Shown here piece by piece: positions 13,812 through 21,600 of a stretch of DNA of 25,813 nt. A model generated the notes under the pieces. That model saw nothing but the letters and a program-made list of their open reading frames with translations, was not told where the DNA came from and did not search any database. Made by a program: the position numbers and the translations under genes. Location of the stretch: the NCBI GenBank assembly GCA_040389305.1, contig JAZKAD010000062.1, positions 1 to 25,813 of the forward strand, written 5' to 3'. Source of the stretch: JAZKAD01 sp040389305. GTDB lineage: Bacteria > Pseudomonadota > Alphaproteobacteria > Rickettsiales > Rickettsiaceae. The stretch's first letter is position 1. Each line of letters opens with the position of its first letter.

Positions 13812-14663
13812 TTGGTGAATAATACTACCCCCCTAATCTCCATAATTCTGCCATCGTATAACCGCGCAGGGTATGTAGGAGAGACGATTGAAAGTTGTTT
13901 AGCTCAGAGTTACCAAAACTTTGAGCTAATCATCGTCGATGATTTCTCTCGTGATAATAGCACGTCAGTCATAGAGCAATACGCATTCCAAGATTCGCGC
14001 ATCAAGCTTATAAAAAATACTGTAAATAAAAAACTTCCAGCTACTTTAAATATTGGTTTTAGAGAGGCCAGGGGTGAATATTACACATGGATCTCAGATG
14101 ATAATCTATTTGCCCCTAATGCCCTTGAAGTAATGCTAGCCGAGATCCAGAAATTCCTAGATATCGGTCTCGTTTATGCAGATTACACTACCATTGACGA
14201 TGGGGGCTCTAAGGTAGCTCGTATATATCAAGAGCCACCTGAATTTTTGCCTATAAGAGATTGCGTTGGGGCTTGTTTTTTATATAGTGCGGACGCGGCA
14301 CGTCAGGCTGGTGAATATAATGAAGAACTATTTCTAATTGAAGATTATGAGTATTTCCTGCGTATGGGGCTGATTACAAAAATGCACCATATTCCTGAGT
14401 CTTTGTATCTATACAGAGTTCATGATGGCAGTCTTACAAAGTCACGCAAAGAGGAAATTAGGCTCGCTAAAAATCGGTTAAAAGCTACGTTCGAGGGTAA
14501 ATATAAAATCCCCGGGCATCTGCAGCATATATATGAATTATACATGTGGTTTATAGGAAAGAGAGACATATGGTCCTATGCTAGTCTTGCATCCATTATA
14601 CTGAAAAACCCAATCACTCTGCTTGCCTATATCTTGCAAAATTTGCGAAGGTTAAAGTCGTAA
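13812..14663 (+). CDS. family 2 glycosyltransferase
   Basis: This is a 283-aa GT-A fold family 2 glycosyltransferase. LISIILPSYNRAGYVGETIESCLAQSYQNFELIIVDDFSRDNS (residues about 8-50) is the nucleotide-sugar domain start. TWISDDNLFAPNAL (about 93-106) carries the DXD-equivalent SDDN. LFLIEDYEYFLRMG and LYLYRVHDGSLT give the catalytic-base and acceptor regions. The C-terminus (LASIILKNPITLLAYILQNLRRL) is amphipathic or hydrophobic and may sit on the membrane. No ATG is available: the start is TTG 13812 or, equally likely, GTG 13815, with GAG (13805-13807) as a weak ribosome site. It lies 41 bp after the FkbM gene and closes the glycan locus. Substrates are unknown. Confidence 0.85.
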   Translation: MVNNTTPLISIILPSYNRAGYVGETIESCLAQSYQNFELIIVDDFSRDNSTSVIEQYAFQDSRIKLIKNTVNKKLPATLNIGFREARGEYYTWISDDNLFAPNALEVMLAEIQKFLDIGLVYADYTTIDDGGSKVARIYQEPPEFLPIRDCVGACFLYSADAARQAGEYNEELFLIEDYEYFLRMGLITKMHHIPESLYLYRVHDGSLTKSRKEEIRLAKNRLKATFEGKYKIPGHLQHIYELYMWFIGKRDIWSYASLASIILKNPITLLAYILQNLRRLKS

Positions 14664-14667
14664 TGCT

Positions 14668-14695
14668 TTGACTATGCTTAAAAAGCAGATAAAAT
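14668..14695 (+). promoter_or_regulatory. candidate atpG promoter
   Basis: TTGACT (14668-14673) and TAAAAT (14690-14695), spacer 16 bp, lie in the 63-bp gap between the glycosyltransferase stop and atpG. This suggests atpG is transcribed on its own. Confidence 0.5.
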
Positions 14696-14696
14696 A

Positions 14697-14717
14697 TCCT
14701 TATCTAGTAGATAAGGA
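14697..14717 (+). promoter_or_regulatory. inverted repeat overlapping the atpG Shine-Dalgarno
   Basis: TCCTTATC (14697-14704) and GATAAGGA (14710-14717) are perfect 8-bp arms around a 5-nt loop. The right arm contains the AAGGA Shine-Dalgarno, 9 nt before the atpG ATG. In a transcript starting upstream, the ribosome site would be hidden. If transcription starts near 14702 from the predicted promoter, the palindrome would instead span the start point and could be an operator. Confidence 0.45.
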
Positions 14718-14726
14718 ATTTGCATC

Positions 14727-15623
14727 ATGTCCAGCCTTAAAGCCCTCAGAGTCAGGATCACAAGCATTAAGTCGACTCAAAAAATCACCAAAGCTATGCA
14801 GATGGTTTCCGTATCCAAGCTAAGGCGTGCCAAAAACGACATGGAAGATGCTTCCACTTACAATACTCTAATGCTTCAAACATTACGTAATCTAAAGCGT
14901 AACTCAGACCTAGAGCAGGACGAAGAGCGGCTTGATGAAGAGCTGGGAAGTCTTGCAAAAATTATGTTCGGTGACGCAGACAAGAGCAAAAAGATTTTGT
15001 CTGTAGTGGTGACTAGCGAGCGCGGTCTATGCGGGGGCTTTAATCAATATATCCTAAGGAAAGCTAAGCAAGATATAGACAAGCTGCAATCAGATGGCGC
15101 CAAGGTTCAGATTATCACGATAGGCAAAAAAGGAAGAGATTGGATACTTTTCCGTTATGGCGCGGATAGTATTATTGCGCATTACGCTAACCCTCAAACT
15201 AAGGTCATGCAAACTGAGGGGCGGGCGATATGCGAAAGTATTTTGCGCGAACTTGAAGCCGGAGACTATGATGGCTTACGTATATACTACACTAAATTTA
15301 AAAATGCCGTATCTCAAGTTCCAGAGGTAAAAGTAGTTGCCCCTATGTCTATTGAAAGCGATCCGAGTGCAGCAGAGGATTACGAATCAGAGGGCCCAGA
15401 TTTACTGAATAAAGCTATCAAAATGTACATTACCTCAGAGGTATATTATGCGCTTTTGGAAAGTAGGACCAGCGAAGAAGCGGCGCGTATGGTAGCGATG
15501 GACAACGCCACTAAGAACGCGGGGGAGATGGTGCAAAAACTGACATTATTACTAAACAGATCGCGTCAAGCTTCTATTACTACAGAGCTCATAGAAATTA
15601 TCTCCGGCGCTGAGGCTGTATAG
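14727..15623 (+). CDS. atpG: ATP synthase F1 gamma subunit
   Basis: The gamma subunit (298 aa) is the central rotor shaft of F1 that couples proton flow to ATP synthesis. The N-terminal helix LKALRVRITSIKSTQKITKAMQMVSVSKLRRAK and the C-terminal helix EAARMVAMDNATKNAGEMVQKLTLLLNRSRQASITTELIEIISGA form the coiled-coil shaft. The central Rossmann-like domain includes VVTSERGLCGGFNQYI, diagnostic for the family. Length is normal. The usual neighbours (atpH, atpA, atpD, atpC) are absent: a glycosyltransferase precedes it and a minus-strand MFS gene follows. Scattered F1 genes are known in some Rickettsiales lineages. Confidence 0.97.
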   Translation: MSSLKALRVRITSIKSTQKITKAMQMVSVSKLRRAKNDMEDASTYNTLMLQTLRNLKRNSDLEQDEERLDEELGSLAKIMFGDADKSKKILSVVVTSERGLCGGFNQYILRKAKQDIDKLQSDGAKVQIITIGKKGRDWILFRYGADSIIAHYANPQTKVMQTEGRAICESILRELEAGDYDGLRIYYTKFKNAVSQVPEVKVVAPMSIESDPSAAEDYESEGPDLLNKAIKMYITSEVYYALLESRTSEEAARMVAMDNATKNAGEMVQKLTLLLNRSRQASITTELIEIISGAEAV

Positions 15624-15703
15624 AAGAAGGCCCAAAAGAGGAAGGACCTAAATAGAAGAGGATATGATAGAGGAGCTTAAGATCAGAGCCTACTTCCCCT
15701 CAT

Positions 15704-16894
15704 CTATTGCCGAAGCTTTAGAGCTATAAACCCTATAGTGCCAAGAGCAAGAGCTATTGGAATAACGCTAACGGCATAAGTAAAAGCTGTCGCACCGCTT
15801 ATCCCTTGATAAGCATTAACGATAAAACCAATGGCGCTATGGAAGAGGTATCCAAAGCTCATAATTATCATATTAACCACTGCCGCGGTAAGCGCAGTTA
15901 CATTCTCGGGCACCCAGGTTGTAGCTATATAAATAGCCAAGATTTGATACGCAGAGCAAAAGCCGACTATCAAAAAACCAATTGTCATAGACAATGGCGT
16001 GAATAGTCCAAGCGTCAGGACTGAGAATATAATGCACATTAGTATACCAGACACAATAATGCACCCGATGTAATTGCCAGTTTTGTCGGCGATCATACCA
16101 AGAAGTGGCGCCCCAAAGCACATCCCCACAAAGATCATAGACGGCCTGCTCCCCGCCAGATGCAGGTCATACCCATAGACCTGCTTTAAAAACTCCGATC
16201 CCCAAACATCGGCAAAGCCTTCAATAGGCCCAACCATAAGCCCCGCTGATATGCAAAGTAGCATCACCTTATTATTTGCGAAGATTGTTTTGATATCAGA
16301 TAGCACCGTCCTCTCATTATTGTCAGGTTCCACATCAGGGATTATAAGATATGTAGTGGCCGCAAGAGCAAGCCCCGCGAGAATAAAGATTTTTACGACG
16401 GTTTTATATCCAAGACTTCCGCACATATCACTTACAGGCCCGCCACCGTAGATCGCGCCAATCAGGCCTATGGTCACAGATAGGCTAAGCATTCTGGTAA
16501 AGTATTGTTCGCTAAAGGTCATGCGAATGATTTTGAATAGCCCCAAAATAGCTGCGGCAGATCCCGTGCCAATTAGCACCCTGCCAATCACTGGATATAC
16601 CCAGTGTTCTGCCATAAGTATCGGGAGGAGGCCAATGACTGTAAGCAGAATGCAAACCGTCATTATTCTCCTGGGGCCATAACGATCAAGCAATATAGCA
16701 ATAGGTATCGGCATCATGTTATAGCCTATATAATATAGACCTGAAAACTGCCCAAAAATTGCCCCGTCCATATGGAATTGCTGCATGATATCGCTAAACA
16801 TCGCATTAGGGATAACGCGAAGGACATATTGATATGCATAAAATACTGAGGCAATGATCCATACGAACCATGCTGCTTTGCGTGTAGTGGTCAT
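15704..16894 (-). CDS. MFS transporter
   Basis: This is a 396-aa polytopic inner-membrane protein of the major facilitator superfamily with about 12 hydrophobic segments. The loop 2-3 signature is ILLDRYGPRRIM (residues about 68-79), and a central charged loop (PDVEPDNNERTVLSDIKTIFANN) separates the two six-helix halves. The second half repeats the motif weakly as LLGMIADKTGNYIG. The start ATG has a strong AGAGGAAG ribosome site 3-10 nt upstream. Substrate is not predictable; it resembles general anion or phosphate-ester and drug carriers rather than the ProP-like gene at 2531-3742. It converges on atpG with an 80-bp gap that has no clear terminator, and it lies 81 bp downstream of ftsW on the same strand, so the two may be co-transcribed. 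Confidence 0.85.
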   Translation of the reverse strand: MTTTRKAAWFVWIIASVFYAYQYVLRVIPNAMFSDIMQQFHMDGAIFGQFSGLYYIGYNMMPIPIAILLDRYGPRRIMTVCILLTVIGLLPILMAEHWVYPVIGRVLIGTGSAAAILGLFKIIRMTFSEQYFTRMLSLSVTIGLIGAIYGGGPVSDMCGSLGYKTVVKIFILAGLALAATTYLIIPDVEPDNNERTVLSDIKTIFANNKVMLLCISAGLMVGPIEGFADVWGSEFLKQVYGYDLHLAGSRPSMIFVGMCFGAPLLGMIADKTGNYIGCIIVSGILMCIIFSVLTLGLFTPLSMTIGFLIVGFCSAYQILAIYIATTWVPENVTALTAAVVNMIIMSFGYLFHSAIGFIVNAYQGISGATAFTYAVSVIPIALALGTIGFIALKLRQ

Positions 16895-16975
16895 GGCTTC
16901 CTCTTGTAAATGCGATATCGGAATAGATATCTATCTATGCTTTCAAAGTCAAGATCTGTATTTATACGAGAGAAT

Positions 16976-18121
16976 CTAAAACTTCATCCTGTAATTAGTA
17001 AGGCTTACATGCTTCTTGGTAAAGGCAAGGAGCATTCCGACTGATATAGCGGTGGCAAAGCTAGAAGACCCACCATAGCTAATGAAGGGCAGGGTCATTC
17101 CCTTTGTTGGCAAAAGATTCAACGTCACCCCCATGTTGATAAATGCCTGCAATCCAAATTGCACTAAAAGCCCCGTCACGGCAAGAACGACATAGGGGTC
17201 ATCTTCCTGAACTAGCCTTATAAGGCCGCGTATTACTATAAAAGTAAAAATAGCAGCAATCCCCGCGCATACTAAAACACCAAATTCCTCTCCGGCAACA
17301 GCAAAGATGAAGTCAGTGTGAGAATCAGGAAGCACCTGCTTCACAACCCCCTCCCCAGGACCTTTGCCATAAAAACCCCCGCTTTCAAATGCCATAAGCG
17401 ATTTTGTTACCTGATAATTTTCGCTAAGCCCGGGGTCTAGAAAATTATTGATCCTCTGCGCTACATGGGGAAGCAACATATAAGCCGTCGTCACCCCAAG
17501 GGTCGCCGCGACAACAGCCAGCATAATCCACAAAAATGGCATCCCGGAGACAAAGAGCTGCGCAGCGAATACGCTAGTGACCATCACCAGCATGCCAAAG
17601 TCTGGTTGCACCGCAAGGGTTGCTGCGGTAACTGCATAGAGGGCAAGGCTTATGGTGAAGCCTGGAAATCCATGATCTTGGGATGAATAATTCTGCTTTA
17701 AAGACAAAATCCATCCAGTGACTACGGCAAAAAACGGTTTGACGAATTCTGATGGCTGCATATTCAGTCCAAAAAAACTAATCCATCTTTTGGCGCCTTT
17801 CACTTCATAGCCATAAAATTGTACAAGCACGAGTAAGATCAAGGTCATGAAGAACCCCAAAATCGAAAACCTACGAAGAAGTTTTTTGTTAAAGCATGAA
17901 AGAGTCAATATGATGATGATAGAGGCAGCAAGGTACATCACATGCCTTGTTGCAAAATATGATTCTTCAAGGCCGATGCGGATGGCAACCCCGGGGCCAG
18001 CAGTCGTCACAAGCATAAGGCTCATAGCAAAAAGAATACCTAGTGCAACTACAGTATGCCGGTCTATTCTCTTCCACCAACCTCTTAAAAAGTTATACCT
18101 AGAAAAATTATATTCAGACAT
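16976..18121 (-). CDS. ftsW: peptidoglycan glycosyltransferase FtsW
   Basis: FtsW (381 aa) is the SEDS-family polymerase of septal peptidoglycan, a multi-pass inner-membrane protein of the divisome working with FtsI. Family motifs are GAKRWISFFGLNMQPSEFVKP (residues about 108-128), QPDFGM, the loop LPDSHTDFIFAVAGEEFG, and INMGVTLNLLPTKGMTLPFISYGGSSS near the end. The wording of the last two favours FtsW over RodA. I start it at ATG 18121 (MSEYNFSRYNFLRGWWKRIDR). The longer frame from 18181 begins inside the promoter's -35 box. No good Shine-Dalgarno is visible. Its presence implies that the organism still makes septal peptidoglycan. Confidence 0.93.
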   Translation of the reverse strand: MSEYNFSRYNFLRGWWKRIDRHTVVALGILFAMSLMLVTTAGPGVAIRIGLEESYFATRHVMYLAASIIIILTLSCFNKKLLRRFSILGFFMTLILLVLVQFYGYEVKGAKRWISFFGLNMQPSEFVKPFFAVVTGWILSLKQNYSSQDHGFPGFTISLALYAVTAATLAVQPDFGMLVMVTSVFAAQLFVSGMPFLWIMLAVVAATLGVTTAYMLLPHVAQRINNFLDPGLSENYQVTKSLMAFESGGFYGKGPGEGVVKQVLPDSHTDFIFAVAGEEFGVLVCAGIAAIFTFIVIRGLIRLVQEDDPYVVLAVTGLLVQFGLQAFINMGVTLNLLPTKGMTLPFISYGGSSSFATAISVGMLLAFTKKHVSLTNYRMKF

Positions 18122-18152
18122 ATATAAAGGACTATATAAATTCGTGCCCTTA

Positions 18153-18181
18153 AGTATACCACAGAAGGATATCCTTGTCAT
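18153..18181 (-). promoter_or_regulatory. ftsW promoter with embedded palindrome
   Basis: On the minus strand ATGACA (18181-18176) and TATACT (18158-18153) are spaced by exactly 17 bp. The perfect 12-bp palindrome AAGGATATCCTT (18165-18176) fills most of the spacer, and the 8-bp inverted repeats CCCTTAAG (18147-18154) and CTTAAGGG (18182-18189) flank the promoter. Confidence 0.55.
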
Positions 18182-18601
18182 CTTAAGGGTTTATGTCCGC
18201 CACCCAAAAGCTCCTCGCGATGACGACTTACACTCGAGTGATGCGGAGTAACAAAACTGCAGCATTAATCTCACATAACCTTCTGTAGTATAAATACCAC
18301 AAATATAGTTACGAAGCTATGTATTTACAATATTTTACCTTGCAAGATATGCCCCGCATAATATATACTGCCCTGGTATTGGTTTTGGCTGAAGGCGTTT
18401 TGCTTGCCCGAAGGCCGATAGGTACTGCTGTTTGAGTTGTTTGTTGTTTAAATGAATTGCCGCGTTGCTTATCGCTCCTCGCAATGATGAAATGGTTATC
18501 CATAACAAATAAACACAAACAGCATACTTAAAAACCGGAAAGGGCTCGCAAAGCCCCCAAGGCCAAGACATAAGCTCATTAATTTAAATAGGTAATTATC
18601 T
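18182..18601. other. 420-bp intergenic region between ftsW and the autotransporter gene
   Basis: It holds no gene. A possible plus-strand promoter is TTGCAA (18340-18345) and TATACT (18364-18369), spacer 18 bp, which would give a leader of about 225 nt for the autotransporter. A small hairpin GGGCT/AGCCC lies at 18542-18556, 45 nt before the start codon. An interspersed repeat lies at 18456-18489, with a half-copy at 18210-18225. The promoter assignment is weak. Confidence 0.4.
18456..18489. repeat. interspersed REP-like repeat
   Basis: ATTGC (18456-18460) and GCAAT (18481-18485) bracket a GC-rich core that ends GCTCCTCGCAATGATG. The same end occurs as GCTCCTCGCGATGACG at 18210-18225. It resembles the short ATTGCGAGGAGC-type palindromic repeats scattered in many alphaproteobacterial genomes. 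Confidence 0.5.
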
Positions 18602-21600
18602 ATGACTAATAATAAAAAACTTTTAAAAGGCCTTCTTGCTGGTGCTTCCGCGCTGACAGTCGTAATGGGCTCAGCAAATATAGCAAGTGCTGCTGCAGTA
18701 AATGTCGCCGCTGCCGGTCCTACTAGCACTCTTGCACGTGGTGGTGCGCTTACAATAGTAGGTAACGGTGGATGGGGTACTGCAAATACAGCTACCAATG
18801 CAGGTGACTGGATTCATTTCGGTACTGCTGGTCCACTAGCTCTTACCATTGACCAGACTGGAGCTGTAATCCAAGGTATTGATACTGATAAAGGCGGCTC
18901 AATTATTACAAATGCTACAACTGTGTCTATCGGTTCGATGTATGATAAAACTACTGGTAACAATGGTGCTTTTACTATAACTGTTGGTGCTGGTAATACT
19001 CTTACCTTCACTGGCACTGCTTTCAATGGTGGTAATACCAATAGCTATGCAAATGCCGGTGCAACAAAATTAGGCTCTGGATCTACATTGTCTCTAGCTT
19101 CTACTCAAGTTGCTGCTTTGACATTAGTGGGTGGCACAACAATTGATGGTGCTGCTGCAAATAACGGTACTCTTTTAATCTCTACAGCGAATGGCGCTGT
19201 AACTGTTGGAGGCACTGTCGGTGCTACTAACTCTCTAGCGGCAGTAAATATTACTAATGCTACAAATACTACAGCATTCAGTCTAGCTACAAAAACTCGT
19301 ATTATTAATAACTCTGATGCTGCAAATAATGGAGCTACAACTTTTACTGGATTAGTATCATCTGATGCTGACCTTGCTATTACTTCTGGCAAAGGTGCAA
19401 TGTCATTCAATGCTGGTATCACTGCCGCTACTAATCTTGCTATTACTGGCGGTGTTGGTTTGGTAACTGTTGCTGGTGCAGCAGCTACTACTACCGCTGG
19501 TGCTATGACAATTACTGGCGGTGCTGGTGGGGTAACTACTGCTGCAATTACTGTTGGTGGCGCTAATGACCTTACCGTCACAACTGGAACTGGTGCTGTC
19601 ACGATGGCAGCTATCACATCTGGACGAGACGTAGTTTTTGCAGCAGGCGGAACTGGTGCAATTATTGCTGGTGGTGTCATAACAGCTCAACGTAATATTA
19701 CTATTGATGCTTCCGCTCATACAGTAGATGTTACTGGAGTAGTATCAACTGTAGCGAACAACGGAGATATCATTGTATCTAATGCAACTAATGCAGTTAC
19801 ATTCACTGTAGCTCCTGCTGCCAATGGTACGGGATCGTTGAAAGTTGGTGCTGGTGCGGGTGGCGTCATTCTTAGCGCCGGAATAACTGATAACATTCAG
19901 TTTACGGGTGATGGTAAAGTTACTCTAGCGACTACCCAAAACATAAATGGTAATATCACTACCACTACTACAAATAACGGTACCATTACTATTGTCGCTG
20001 GTGTTGGCTCAACAATTACAGGTACAGTTGGTGCTTCTGGTAAAGCGCTGAAAGCCCTAACATCTAATGCAGCTGGAGGTACTACTCATACAGTTACAGC
20101 CGACGTTTATGCTGCAACTACAACAGTCAATGCGGGTATTCTTGCTCTAGGTGGTAATCTTACAGGTGCTCTTAACTTCGCAGCAGACGGCACAGTTACT
20201 CTAGCCGCTGGTAAAAACATAACTGGTAATATCACTACCACTACTACAAGTAATGGTACAATTACTTTAGCCGATGGTAACACAACAATTACAGGTACAG
20301 TTGGTGCTTCTGATAAAGTGCTGAAGGTTTTAACATCTGCTGCAACTGTTAATAACACTACAACAGTTACAGGCGACATTTATGCTGCAACAGTAACAGC
20401 TAATACAGGTACTCTTGCTCTACAAGGTAATCTTACAGGCGCTCTTAACTTCGCAGCAGACGGTAAAGTAACTCTAGGTGCTGATGCAAACATAACTGGT
20501 GCGATTACTACCATTGCTGGCGCTGGTAATGGTACCATTACTGTAGCTGATGGTGACTCAACCATTAAGGGTACAGTTGGTGTTGCTGGTAATGTACTGA
20601 AAGCCCTAACATCTAATGTAGGTGCAGGTAATACTCATACAGTTACAGGTGCGATTTATGCTGCAACTACAACAGTTGGTGGTGTAGGTACTCTTGCTCT
20701 AAGCGATAGTCTTACAGGCGCTCTTAACTTCGCAGCAGACGGCACGGTTACTCTAGCCTCTGGTAAAAGCATAACTGGTGCGATTACCACTGCAGCTGAC
20801 AATACCGGTACAATTTCTGGTGCTAGTGGTCTTACTGCTGGAAACACAGTAACTTTAACTGGTGCTGTTGGTGCATCTGGAAGCGCTCTTGCTGCTGTGG
20901 ATGTTGGTGCTGCTAAATTAGTAACTACTAGCAACTTATTTGCACATAGCGTAACCGCTGGTACAATTACCCTTGGAGCTGGCAACACTAACATCGTTTA
21001 TACTGATGGCGGTAAAATTGTAGTTGCCGGAGCTAATAAATTTCTTGGTACAACAGGGGGATTTGTAACAAACCTTGGTAAACTTGCGTCATTCCAAGTA
21101 ACAGGCGCTAATACTGCTACATTTGAAGATGGCGTAGATTTAAATGCTACTGCTATCACAGGTACTGGTACTTTGACATTCAGCGGAACTCATGCTGTTA
21201 CTGGCCCAATTGGCTCCTCTGGCGCTGCTGCTGCTGCAATTAACGTTGCTACTGCTGCTACATTCACAGGTGGAGATATCTATTCAACAGCTGGTATCGT
21301 CTTCACAGCTAATGGTACGGCAAATCTTGCTGGAAACTTAAAAGTTGGTGGTGTTGCAACTATAGCTGGCACCGTTGCTAATGGTGGTAGCGGTACAGTG
21401 AATTTCACAAATGCTCAAGGTACTGCAGTCGTAGTAGATGGGTCAGTTGGTACTGCAGCTAATGCATTGAAACTAGTACAAGTTGGTGCTGGTGATGTTG
21501 TATTTAGTAAAGCAGCTAATATGGGCGTTGCTAGTGTGAAATTTGCTAACGATTCTACACTGACACTAACTGGATATGCTGGTAATACAGGCACTGCGTT

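Noticed and set aside
15624..15703. Terminator between the convergent atpG and MFS genes
   Set aside because: Only an imperfect GAGG/CCTC pairing with a long loop and no T-run; not convincing.
17847..18251. 134-codon plus-strand open frame opposite ftsW
   Set aside because: It is antisense to conserved ftsW codons and its promoter, has no recognisable product, and is explained by codon composition.
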